Shown piece by piece: positions 15,393 to 22,980 of a DNA stretch of 64,000 bases. The notes beneath the pieces were generated by a model. That model ran no database searches. It had not been told where the DNA came from and was given only the letters and a program-made list of their open reading frames with translations. Positions within the stretch are counted from its first letter, which is position 1; every line of letters begins with the position of its first letter. The stretch is taken from assembly GCF_943737005.1 (NCBI RefSeq), contig NZ_CALSFU010000002.1, positions 186,001 to 250,000 of the forward strand. Direction: 5' to 3'. Origin of the DNA: Achromobacter sp. Marseille-Q4962 (GTDB taxonomy: Bacteria > Pseudomonadota > Gammaproteobacteria > Burkholderiales > Burkholderiaceae_B). Both the position numbers and the translations under genes were made by a program.

Positions 15393-17509
15393 GCGCGCCG
15401 CACGTGCCGGACGGGCTGTGCCGCCTGCTGCGCCCGCGCAGCGTGGCGGTGGTGGGGGCCTCGGCCGATCCCGCCAAGACATCGGGGCGGCCCATAGGCT
15501 ACCTGCGCGCGCATGGCTATGGCGGCAGCATTTACCCGGTCAATCCGAAGGCCGGCCGGATCGACGGGCTGCCCTGCTATCCCGACGTGGCGTCGCTGCC
15601 GCAGGCGCCCGACGTGGCGCTGGTGCTGCTGGGCGCGGACCGCGCGCAGCAGGCCGTGCGGGAGCTGGCCGGGCGAGGCGCCGGCGCCGCCATCGTGCTG
15701 GCGAGCGGCTATGCCGAAACGGGCGAGGCGGGGGCCAGGCGACAGCAGGCCCTCAAGGAGGCGGCGGGCGGCATGCGCCTGCTGGGCCCCAACACGATCG
15801 GCCTGGTCAACCTCACCGACGGCGTCACGCTCTCGGCCAGCGGCGCGCTGGCGGCGGGCGCGATGGACGGCGGAAGCATCGGCCTGGTCTCGCAGAGCGG
15901 GGGCATCCTGGGGTCGCTGCTGTCGCGCGCGGCGGCGCGGGGCATCGGCTTTTCCAAGCTGATATCCACGGGCAACGAGGTGGACCTGGAACTGGCCGAC
16001 TTCGTGGAAGCGCTGGCCGACGATCCCGCCACGCGGGTCATCGCGCTCTATATGGAAACGCTGCGCAACCCGGCCGCCTTCCGCCGGGCGGCGGCCAGGG
16101 CCCGGGCGGCGGGCAAGCCCGTGGTGGCGTTCAAGGTAGGGCGCTCGGAGTCCGGCGCGCGCGCCGCCGCCTCGCACACGGGCGCGCTGGCCGGGGCCGA
16201 TGCCATGTACGACGCGCTCTTCGAGGAGGCCGGCGTGTTGCGCGCGCAGACCTTCGCCGACCTGCTCGACGCGCCTGCCGCGCTGGCCGCCGGGCGCGCC
16301 ATGCGCGGCAGGCGCGTCGCCATCCTGACTTCGACCGGCGGCGCCGGCACGCTCGTGGCCGACAGCCTGGGCGTGGCCGGCTTCGTTCTGCCCGCGCCGG
16401 GCGCGGAAACCGCGCGCGCCCTGCGCGAACTCCAGCAGGGCGACCACGCGGCGCTGGACCGCAATCCCATCGACGTGACGCTGGCGGGATTGCAGCCCGA
16501 CCTGCTGCGCAAGGCGCTGCGCATCGTGCTCGAAAGCCGCGACTACGACGCTCTGGCGGTGGTGGTGGGGTCGTCGGCCGTGGGACAGCCTGCGCTGATG
16601 GCCGACGCGCTGCGCGATTCGCTGGCGCTGGGCGACAAGCCCGTGCTCGCCTACGTCAGCCCGCACGCGCCGCAGGCCGCCGAATTGCTGGGCCGCTACG
16701 GCATTCCCGCGTTTCACGCGCCGGAGAGCATCAGCGCCGCCCTGTCGGCCATGCGGCGCGTGGCCGAACGCGCCGAGGCCGCGCCGCGCGGCCCGGGCAT
16801 CAAGGCGCCCGCGGCGTCGGCGGGCGCGCACGGTGCGCTGGACGAGGCCCAGGCCAAGGCGCTGTTCGCCCGCTTCGGCGTTCCGTCGGTGCGCGAGATC
16901 GTCGTGCGCACCGAGGACGAGGCCCGCGAAGCCGCGCGGGCGCTCGGTCCGCGCGTCGTGCTCAAGCTGCTCTCGTCCTCCATTACGCACAAGAGCGAGG
17001 TGGGCGGGGTGGCCGTCAACGTCGAGGCGGCCGGCGTCGCCGGGCGCCTGCGCGCCATGCGGGCCGAGGTGCGGCGCCACACCGGAGCGGAGCCTCCGGC
17101 ATTCCTCGTGCAGGAAATGATCGAGGATGCAGAGGAAGTCATCGTGGGCCTGCACCGCGATCCGCTGGGCAGCGCCATTCTGCTCGGCATGGGAGGGGTG
17201 GTGGCCGAGCTCATCCGCGACGTCACGCTGATCATGCTGCCCGACGACGGCGCGCCGCTGTCGGAGGAACAGGTGCTGGCGGCGCTGCGCCGGCTGCGGA
17301 CCTGGCCCCTGCTCGACGGCTACCGCGGGCGCGCCCGCGCCGACGTGCCGGCCCTGGTCCGGGCCGTGCTCGGGTTCGCCGACATGGCGCAGGCCCTCGG
17401 GCCGCAGATTCTCGAAGCCGAAATCAACCCCTTGTTCGTGCGCGCGGCGGGGCAGGGCGTGCGCGCCGCCGACGGCGTGGCCGTGCTGGCCGCGTCCCCG
17501 CAGACCTGA
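15389..17509 (+). CDS. ADP-forming acyl-CoA synthetase (acetate--CoA ligase family)
   Basis: A 706-residue nucleoside-diphosphate-forming CoA ligase with both half-enzymes fused. The N-terminal CoA-binding domain has R-P-R-S-V-A-V-V-G-A-S near residue 15 and V-N-P-K-A. The ligase domain has L-G-P-N-T-I-G, S-Q-S-G-G-I-L-G and the phosphohistidine loop A-A-S-H-T-G-A-L-A-G near 265. The C-terminal ATP-grasp domain (about 490-700) has L-K-L-L-S-S-S-I-T-H-K-S-E-V-G-G-V and L-E-A-E-I-N-P-L-F-V. GTG 15389 overlaps the hydratase stop. The frame stays open for 1.2 kb upstream but that extension is antisense-type and lacks homology. It probably activates the acid imported by the adjacent Bug system. 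Confidence 0.9.
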   Translation: MSAPHVPDGLCRLLRPRSVAVVGASADPAKTSGRPIGYLRAHGYGGSIYPVNPKAGRIDGLPCYPDVASLPQAPDVALVLLGADRAQQAVRELAGRGAGAAIVLASGYAETGEAGARRQQALKEAAGGMRLLGPNTIGLVNLTDGVTLSASGALAAGAMDGGSIGLVSQSGGILGSLLSRAAARGIGFSKLISTGNEVDLELADFVEALADDPATRVIALYMETLRNPAAFRRAAARARAAGKPVVAFKVGRSESGARAAASHTGALAGADAMYDALFEEAGVLRAQTFADLLDAPAALAAGRAMRGRRVAILTSTGGAGTLVADSLGVAGFVLPAPGAETARALRELQQGDHAALDRNPIDVTLAGLQPDLLRKALRIVLESRDYDALAVVVGSSAVGQPALMADALRDSLALGDKPVLAYVSPHAPQAAELLGRYGIPAFHAPESISAALSAMRRVAERAEAAPRGPGIKAPAASAGAHGALDEAQAKALFARFGVPSVREIVVRTEDEAREAARALGPRVVLKLLSSSITHKSEVGGVAVNVEAAGVAGRLRAMRAEVRRHTGAEPPAFLVQEMIEDAEEVIVGLHRDPLGSAILLGMGGVVAELIRDVTLIMLPDDGAPLSEEQVLAALRRLRTWPLLDGYRGRARADVPALVRAVLGFADMAQALGPQILEAEINPLFVRAAGQGVRAADGVAVLAASPQT

Positions 17510-17557
17510 TTCGAGACGCGGCGCCAGAACCGCGCTGTTCTACCCAGGAGACATGCC

Positions 17558-18559
17558 ATGACGACACTCAAGCAATTCGCGCGCGGCGCCCGGCGGGCCG
17601 CGCTGGCGGCGTCCATGGGGGCCGCCGCGCTGCTGGCGGCCGCGCCCCAGGCCCGCGCCGCTTTTCCCGCCCGGCCGCTGCGCATCGTCGTTCCGTTCAC
17701 GCCCGGCGGAGGCACCGACCTCGTGGCGCGCCAGCTTGCCAAGGGGCTCACCGACGAGCTGGGACAGGCGGTGGTCGTGGAGAACCGGCCGGGCGGCAGC
17801 ACGATCATCGGCTCGGAGAACGTCGCCAAAAGCGCGCCGGACGGCTACTCCCTGCTGATGGCCACCTTCGCCCATGCCGTCAACCCGGCCATCCACGAAC
17901 AGTTGCCCTACGACACGGATCGCGACTTCGATCCGGTGGCGCTCATCGGCAAGTCGCCCAACGTGCTGGTGGTGTCCGCCAAATCCCGCTTCAAGAACGT
18001 GCGCGACCTCCTCGACTACGCGCGCGCGCATCCGGGCAGGCTCACCTTCGGCTCCTATGGCAACGGCACCTCGGCCCACCTGGCCGGCGAACTGTTCAAG
18101 AGCCTGGGCCAGGCCGACATCCTGCACGTTCCGTACAAGGGCTCGGGCCCGGCGATCAACGACCTGATGGGCGGGCAGATCGACATGATCTTCTCGACCT
18201 CGGCCAGCGTCAGCGCCTACGTCAAGAGCGGGCGGCTGCGCGCGCTGGCGGTCACCACGCAAGACCCGTCGCCGTCCTATCCCGGCGTGCCGCCGGTGTC
18301 CCAGGCGGGGCTGCCCGGCTATTACGTCGATAGCTGGTACGGCATTTTCGTGCCGCACGGAACGCCGGCCGGCATCGTGCAGAAACTCAACGCCGCGATC
18401 CGGCGCGCCGTGGCGCGGCCCGAGGCCAAGGCCGCGCTCGAGATGGAGGGCCTGGCGGCGGACGTGGGAACGCCCGTTCAACTGGGCGAGTACGTGCGCA
18501 CCGAGGAAGCCCGCTGGAAGCGCATCGTCAAGCAGGCCGGAATCACGGACCAGCCCTGA
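17558..18559 (+). CDS. Bug-family TTT substrate-binding protein
   Basis: A 333-residue periplasmic receptor. The signal peptide is long and Ala-rich, cleaved near A-R-A-A-F-P. Motifs are V-P-F-T-P-G-G-G-T-D near residue 48, V-V-E-N-R-P-G-G-S-T-I-I-G near 75, Y-G-N-G-T-S-A-H-L-A-G-E near 165, L-H-V-P-Y-K-G-S-G-P-A-I-N-D-L-M-G-G near 190 and W-Y-G-I-F-V-P-H-G-T-P. AGGAG precedes the ATG. It follows the acyl-CoA synthetase by 48 bases and likely closes that operon, giving import of the acid to be activated. Confidence 0.93.
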   Translation: MTTLKQFARGARRAALAASMGAAALLAAAPQARAAFPARPLRIVVPFTPGGGTDLVARQLAKGLTDELGQAVVVENRPGGSTIIGSENVAKSAPDGYSLLMATFAHAVNPAIHEQLPYDTDRDFDPVALIGKSPNVLVVSAKSRFKNVRDLLDYARAHPGRLTFGSYGNGTSAHLAGELFKSLGQADILHVPYKGSGPAINDLMGGQIDMIFSTSASVSAYVKSGRLRALAVTTQDPSPSYPGVPPVSQAGLPGYYVDSWYGIFVPHGTPAGIVQKLNAAIRRAVARPEAKAALEMEGLAADVGTPVQLGEYVRTEEARWKRIVKQAGITDQP

Positions 18560-18581
18560 GGCCCGGCGAGGGGGCGGGCGC

Positions 18582-18902
18582 TCAGCCGCGCCTGGCGGTG
18601 CGTCCGTACTCCGCCGGGATCTTCACGTAGAACACGTCCACCGCTTCCTGCTCGATGACCTCGAACAGGCGTTCGCAGGTGGCTTCGTCCACCGCGACCA
18701 TTACGCCCACGGGCTGGTCCGCGAGTTCGAAGAAATGGGCGGAATGGAAGCGTCCGTCGTGTCCGAAGCTCTCGCCCGCGCTGAAGAGCGTGCCGCCCTG
18801 CGCGCCTTGTTCCTTGGCCTGGCGCAGCAGCCATTCGGCCAGGGGCTCGCGGTCGTGGCGGCGATCCTGCTGGGTGTAGAACGTCAGCTGATAGCCTTTC
18901 AT
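18582..18902 (-). CDS. DUF190 family protein, fluoride-channel partner
   Basis: A 106-residue soluble protein with a PII-like ferredoxin fold pattern: M-K-G-Y-Q-L-T-F-Y-T-Q start, a central V-A-V-D-E region and V-F-Y-V-K-I near the end. DUF190 proteins are commonly encoded next to CrcB fluoride channels and are thought to modulate them. Here the gene starts 43 bases after crcB on the same strand and lies downstream of the same fluoride riboswitch, so it is very likely part of the fluoride response. It ends about 20 bases from the convergent Bug gene. Confidence 0.85.
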   Translation of the reverse strand: MKGYQLTFYTQQDRRHDREPLAEWLLRQAKEQGAQGGTLFSAGESFGHDGRFHSAHFFELADQPVGVMVAVDEATCERLFEVIEQEAVDVFYVKIPAEYGRTARRG

Positions 18903-18945
18903 GATTGCTCCTTGCGTCGGTGTTTCGGAACGGGCGCCGCGCCCG

Positions 18946-19329
18946 TCATGCGGCGCGCAGCGCGGACACGGTGGCGATGCCGAGCAGGGTCATCACGAGC
19001 GACCCGACCACGTGCGTGCCGATGTGGAGGGCGAGCACGCCCAGCCGCGCCTGCTGCAGCAGCGCGACCGCTTCGGCCGAGAAGGTGGAAAACGTGGTCA
19101 GCCCGCCGCAGAAGCCCGTTACGACGAAAAGCCGCCATTGCGGCGCGATGGCGGGATGGCTGCCGAAGAAACTGATGGCCAGCCCGATGACATAGCCGCC
19201 CACCAGGTTGGCGGCCAGGGTGCCCGGCGGCAGCGAAGGCGCGAGCGCGTTGAGGGCGTTGCCCAGCGCCCAGCGCAGCAGCGCGCCGAGCATGGCGCCC
19301 ACGGAAATGGCGATTACGGAACTGAACAT
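18946..19329 (-). CDS. crcB: CrcB/Fluc fluoride ion channel
   Basis: A 127-residue inner-membrane protein with four hydrophobic segments. Fluc signatures are all visible: [10 protein letters not shown] near residue 14, [11 protein letters not shown] near 40 (the pore Asn) and [13 protein letters not shown] near 75 (Phe box and Na-binding turn). The dual-topology dimer exports fluoride. A fluoride riboswitch lies upstream, 19517-19574. The ATG at 19329 follows a long leader of about 190 bases. DUF190 is downstream in the same transcription unit. Confidence 0.95.
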   Translation of the reverse strand: MFSSVIAISVGAMLGALLRWALGNALNALAPSLPPGTLAANLVGGYVIGLAISFFGSHPAIAPQWRLFVVTGFCGGLTTFSTFSAEAVALLQQARLGVLALHIGTHVVGSLVMTLLGIATVSALRAA

Positions 19330-19479
19330 GCGGCCGCTCCCTTAATCCGCGCACGGACGGCGGGCGGCGGCGGGAACGGAAAGCGTGTCGGGAAATCGAG
19401 GCATGGCGTCGGATCGCTGATCGGTTGGCTGATCGGGTCGCTAAGGTCGAAAAGCACGGATCCACGCGGCGGCCCGGCG

Positions 19480-19522
19480 AAAAAACGCCTGCGGCCCCCG
19501 GCGTGGCCAGGTGTCTGCAGGC
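19480..19522 (-). terminator. Intrinsic terminator overlapping the fluoride aptamer 3' end
   Basis: On the minus strand, GCCTGC (19517-19522, the last bases of the aptamer) can pair with GCAGGC (19487-19492). The latter is followed by a run of T (A-run 19480-19485 on plus), and a GGCC/GGCC inner pair strengthens the hairpin. Because the 5' arm belongs to the aptamer, aptamer folding and terminator folding exclude each other. This gives an ON switch upon fluoride binding. Confidence 0.75.
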
Positions 19523-19574
19523 ATCATCAGCCGTCATGAAGGCGGCGGTTGGCGGAGGAATGCCATCTCCGGAG
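19517..19574 (-). ncRNA. Fluoride riboswitch (crcB motif)
   Basis: Read on the minus strand, the segment begins GGAGATGGCATTCCTCCGCC, followed by AACCGCCGCC, a short stem-loop ending in GACGGC, then TGATGATGCCTGC. These are the conserved elements of the fluoride (crcB-motif) riboswitch: GGxGATGG at the 5' side, CTCC/GGAG stem, CCGCC region for the pseudoknot and CTGATGATGCCT at the 3' side, with GGCAT pairing to ATGCC. It lies about 190 bases upstream of crcB in the same orientation. Confidence 0.88.
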
Positions 19575-19647
19575 CATGCGGAGATATTATCAGCCGGCGG
19601 GAACGGGCGGCAAGAACAAAGCCTGCCTTCGCAGGCGGGCCGCGCGT

Positions 19648-19765
19648 TCAGTCCGCCTTCAGTCCCGCCCCGGCGATCAGCGGCTCCCACTTGCTGCGTT
19701 CGCTTCGCGCGAAGGCGGCCAGTTCCTCGGGCGAACCGCCCGCCGGTTCGTGGCCCGGTTCGAGC
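19648..19765 (-). pseudogene. Remnant of a Bug-family receptor C-terminus
   Basis: Minus-strand codons from about 19765 to the TGA at 19648-19650 read G-H-E-P-A-G-G-S-P-E-E-L-A-A-F-A-R-S-E-R followed by K-W-E-P-L-I-A-G-A-G-L-K-A-D. This is a standard Bug C-terminus (compare G-A-E-P-V-G-G-T-P-A-Q-F-A in the intact gene at 6049). Nothing upstream continues the protein; the sequence changes abruptly near 19765. Confidence 0.8.
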
Positions 19766-20004
19766 ACGAGCCGCGCACTTCTTCCTGCGCATACGGTTTG
19801 CACGCCTCGCGGATTTCCCCGGGCGTGCAGCGGCGCGGCTCGCGCGCCCGCACTTCGCGGTATTTGCTGCCCTGTTCGCGGGCGTGGTCGCGTTCGGTGC
19901 GGAAGCGCCAGCTGTCGGCCTCGGCGGCCTTGTCGCCTTCCTGGTTGAAGAAATCCACGTGATAGACCTGCTGCACCGCCCGGCCGGCCAGGCCGTGCTC
20001 AAGC
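19766..20004 (-). other. Unidentified coding-like fragment
   Basis: One minus frame has strongly coding-like codon use and gives an acidic and basic helical peptide including V-Q-Q-V-Y-H-V-D-F-F-N-Q-E-G-D-K and S-W-R-F-R-T-E-R-D-H. I do not recognise the family. It joins abruptly to the Bug remnant on one side and to an oppositely oriented sigma-factor remnant on the other. It looks like a fragment of a larger lost gene. Confidence 0.4.
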
Positions 20005-20228
20005 GGGTGGGCCGAGGCGCGGGAAAGGGGCGCCGCCGCACTGCCCGAGAAAGCGCGCGCCGCGTTCCCGCCGTCCCGGCTCGACGGCCCGGCGTATCGG
20101 CAGAGCGCCGCCGAAATGGGCGCCGGCCCGCGCACGGTCAAGCGCTACATGGCCGAGGCGTTCCGGCATTGTCGTGCAGCTACGGCGACGGCCGGCTGGT
20201 GTTCGCAGCCCCGGAGTACGGCCGGTTA
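20005..20228 (+). pseudogene. Remnant of an FecI-type ECF sigma factor (region 4)
   Basis: The plus frame through 20041 reads A-L-P-E-K-A-R-A-A-F-P-P-S-R-L-D-G-P-A-Y-R-Q-S-A, then M-G-A-G-P-R-T-V-K-R-Y-M-A-E-A-F-R-H-C. This matches sigma-70 region 4 of FecI/iron-starvation sigma factors (L-P-x-K-x-R-x-x-F-x-x-S-R-x-D-G-x-x-Y-x-x-I-A ... T-V-x-x-Y-M-x-x-A-x-x-H-C). Region 2 is absent, two stop codons lie just upstream at 19960-19965 and no FecR gene follows. The frame ends at TAA 20226-20228. Confidence 0.7.
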
Positions 20229-20235
20229 ACCCGCC

Positions 20236-21225
20236 CTAGCCGGCCGCCACGCCCGGCACGCCCCGCCGGATGTCGCGCGAGTATTCGTCGGGCGATCGGC
20301 TGGCCCGCGCGCGGTCGGTATAGCGGCCCGCGCGCCGGTAGGCGGCAGGGCTGTCCGCGCCTTGCAGCGCGCCCACGCGGTACAGGTACTCGGGCAGGTA
20401 GCCCGAGAGCAGCAGGCGGTAGTCCAGCGGCAGGCCGGGCACGATGCGCCGCGCCAGCTGGTACACGATGGTGGTGCAGTTGCCGGTGAGCGTGTTGTAG
20501 AAGCGCGGGCGGTCGACCAGCCGGTTGGCCGTTTCCAAGTACGAGAGAAACAGGGCGCGGGCCGCGCCCTCGGGCATGCGCACGCGGTACAGGTAGCCGT
20601 CTTCTCCGCGCACGTTGGTGCGCACGCGCAGGCTGTCTTCTTCCGTGGAGGCCAGCACCGACAGTTCGTACTGCCGGAAGAAACCGCCGATTTCCGAGAA
20701 TGCGTCGCCCTGCTTGCGGCGGATTTCCACGGAGAAGACCACGTGCGCGCCGTCGGCAAAGCCGAAAGACACCATGGCGTGCGCGATGGCGGGGCGGCCC
20801 CAGTACGAGAGCGCGAGGTCCACCGACGCCAGGCGCGACAGGTCATAGACGCGGGTTTCCCAGCGCGCATCGTAGTCGGCGGCCGTGCGCCACGCGAAAT
20901 TGCGCACGTTGTGCAGCGTGACGAGGTCGCCGGCCACGCTGCCGTGCGTCAGGCGCGATACCTCGGGCATCCAGCGCCGGTCGTTGGAAGGGCGCACGCC
21001 CAGCAGCCACCAGGCCAGCAAGGCCAGCAGCGCCGCGCCGAAGATCCACGCGGGCCAGGGCCGGCCCAGCGCCAGGCCGCCCAGGGCGCAGGCCGCCAGC
21101 GCCAGCCAGGCCGCGGCCAGCGCGGCGCGGGCGCGGCCTGGCCAGGGCGGCTGGAACCACAGGGCGCAGGCGCCCCAGCCCGTGGCGGCCGTGATCGCCA
21201 GCATGAGCGCGGCGCGCAGCATCAT
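20236..21225 (-). CDS. DUF4105 family membrane protein (possible lipoprotein N-acyltransferase-like)
   Basis: A protein of about 329 residues with three hydrophobic N-terminal segments (roughly 1-85), then a DUF4105 domain. In it, A-I-A-H-A-M-V-S-F gives the conserved His. Next come S-V-E-I-R-R-K-Q-G-D and F-R-Q-Y-E-L, and finally F-Y-N-T-L-T-G-N-C-T-T with the conserved Cys. DUF4105 has a permuted papain-like fold and includes Lnb lipoprotein N-acyltransferases; the His-before-Cys order seen here fits. The paired Met codons near 21225 were chosen because they begin the first membrane segment; no strong ribosome-binding site is visible. It follows an HdeD-like gene with a related C-terminal domain. 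Confidence 0.8.
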   Translation of the reverse strand: MMLRAALMLAITAATGWGACALWFQPPWPGRARAALAAAWLALAACALGGLALGRPWPAWIFGAALLALLAWWLLGVRPSNDRRWMPEVSRLTHGSVAGDLVTLHNVRNFAWRTAADYDARWETRVYDLSRLASVDLALSYWGRPAIAHAMVSFGFADGAHVVFSVEIRRKQGDAFSEIGGFFRQYELSVLASTEEDSLRVRTNVRGEDGYLYRVRMPEGAARALFLSYLETANRLVDRPRFYNTLTGNCTTIVYQLARRIVPGLPLDYRLLLSGYLPEYLYRVGALQGADSPAAYRRAGRYTDRARASRSPDEYSRDIRRGVPGVAAG

Positions 21226-21304
21226 GGGCGAAGGCCCGCTCGGCCATGCCCGGGATCCCGCCGGCGGCGCAGGCAAGCGCGGGCGGCCCGCGCGCGGGCG
21301 GGCA

Positions 21305-22696
21305 CTATCGGGCTCCTTGCGAGGACCGGGCCTCGGCATTGCGCGCCACGGCCTCGCGGTCCTGGCGCCGCCAGCCGCTGCGCAGGGCCTGCATCTGGCG
21401 CAATGCCGACTGGGCCATCTTCCACCAGCCGAACGGACGCGGATCGGCCAGCATGCTGAGGGCCCGCGCATAGTCCAGCGTCAGCCCGGGCGTCCAGGCC
21501 ATGGTGAGGGCGCGCTTGCGGATCTGCGCCGCCACCCACAGCTCGGGCGTGAGCAGCAGGCGCAGCAGCGCGCCCCAGCCCGCGTCCGGGCCGTGCAGCC
21601 GGCCCACCACGCCGTCCAGCGCGGCTTCCAGGGCGCGCGACACGGAGCTGGAGCAATTGCGGTGCGTCAGGTTGTAGGTGGTGTTCTTGCGGTATTCGAG
21701 CCAGAACGCCTGCAGCTTGGCCGCGTCGTAGTTGCGGATGCGCACCTGCACCGTGGAGGGACACCATGCCTTGGACTCGGTGGGATAGTCGGGCTGGAAC
21801 ACGCCGGGCACGTCATTGTCGGCGGTGGCGCGCAGCAGCGATCCGAACTGCGCCGGCGAATGGTCGATTTCCTCGGCCGGATAGAGGCTCACGTAGACGC
21901 CCTCGGGAGACTCGAGCGCCGCGTGGCCGGTGGACACCACGCCGTTGACGTCCACGGCGGCGATGTAGCGGTTCACCAGCGGGTAGTTGCGCGTCTGCGC
22001 CCTGGCCGACCCGGCGGGGGTCCAGATGTGCACGGTCAGGGCGCGCTCGGATTCTGCGGGCGGGCCGTCGAAGACCTTCTGCGGCGCGCCCTCGCGCGTC
22101 GGCATGAAGTCGGGGTCGGGGTTGGCGTCCAGGGCGGGATTGGCGTCCAGCCGGCGCACGCGGTGCGCCAGCGAGAGCAGCTTGAGCCCCGAGAAAGCCA
22201 GGAACAGCCCCAGGCAGTACGGCACCGTGCCCACGTAATGCGTGGGATAGGGCTGGAAAAAGAAGATGGCGAGCAGCACCTCGGCGATGCCGGACGCGAA
22301 TACGTAGCGCCAGCGCCGGTAGCGCACCACGTAGGCGGCGATGCATTGCATGAGGCCGTCCACCAGGAACAGCAGGCCGAAGATCATCGACAGCACGAAG
22401 TGCCCGTGATGGTGCCCGGCCAGGATCAGGATGCCGGCGACCAGCACGAAGATGCCCTTGGCATAGCGCAGCACCCGCTGGCCGCCCACGCCGGACTGCG
22501 CGATCGCCAGTGTGGCCATGCCCTCGACGACGAACAGCGCGGCGAAGAAGTTCAGCGGGAAATACATCGCGCCGTCCAGCGCATCGATGAACACGACGAC
22601 GCCGGCCAGGAGAAAGAAGCCCCCCGCCGCATAGAGCGCGCGGGCGCGCTTGCGCAGGTAATCGACGCCAAGCAGCAAGAGAACGAGCTTTCCCAT
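21305..22696 (-). CDS. HdeD-like membrane domain fused to a permuted papain-like domain
   Basis: A 463-residue protein. Residues about 20-190 are six hydrophobic segments of the DUF308/HdeD type (F-F-L-L-A-G-V-V-V-F, L-F-V-V-E-G-M, F-G-L-L-F-L-V-D-G). A linker with a D-A-N-P duplication follows. The soluble C-terminal part has a His in V-S-T-G-H-A-A-L-E near 265 and a Cys in T-H-R-N-C-S-S-S-V near 355, again the His-then-Cys order of permuted papain-like enzymes. It probably acts at the periplasmic face. Its start is followed 80 bases beyond its stop by the DUF4105 gene, so the two likely form an operon. The reaction is unknown. Confidence 0.75.
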   Translation of the reverse strand: MGKLVLLLLGVDYLRKRARALYAAGGFFLLAGVVVFIDALDGAMYFPLNFFAALFVVEGMATLAIAQSGVGGQRVLRYAKGIFVLVAGILILAGHHHGHFVLSMIFGLLFLVDGLMQCIAAYVVRYRRWRYVFASGIAEVLLAIFFFQPYPTHYVGTVPYCLGLFLAFSGLKLLSLAHRVRRLDANPALDANPDPDFMPTREGAPQKVFDGPPAESERALTVHIWTPAGSARAQTRNYPLVNRYIAAVDVNGVVSTGHAALESPEGVYVSLYPAEEIDHSPAQFGSLLRATADNDVPGVFQPDYPTESKAWCPSTVQVRIRNYDAAKLQAFWLEYRKNTTYNLTHRNCSSSVSRALEAALDGVVGRLHGPDAGWGALLRLLLTPELWVAAQIRKRALTMAWTPGLTLDYARALSMLADPRPFGWWKMAQSALRQMQALRSGWRRQDREAVARNAEARSSQGAR

Positions 22697-22980
22697 AGAT
22701 CAACGCTCCGGGATGACTGTGCAGGCAGGCGGCCCGCGCGGCGGGCCCGGCCGCGGCCCTGTGGAGGCGCGGACACGTCAAAAAAATAAGGGAGCGAGCG
22801 GGATTCGTCAACGCGCAGTGCGCGGCCGCCGTTCAAGCGGCGCGGATATGGCTCCAGCCCCCGGTCTGGCGCGGCGCCAGGGACAGCACGGCGGCGCGCC
22901 GGGCCTGGGTTCCCGGCTCGGCCTGGAAGTCCTGCAGCCGGACGGTGGCTTCACGGACTGCGTGGGAAAGCGCCGCGAAC
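22697..22980. other. Intergenic gap of 284 bases with promoter-like sequence and a short coding-like tail
   Basis: The side next to the HdeD-like gene holds an A/T stretch (22780-22790) that could belong to its promoter. From 22833 to about 22980 a minus frame is open and gives a helical peptide ending in G-W-S-H-I-R-A-A with no start and no recognised family. It may be the end of a lost gene. Confidence 0.4.
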
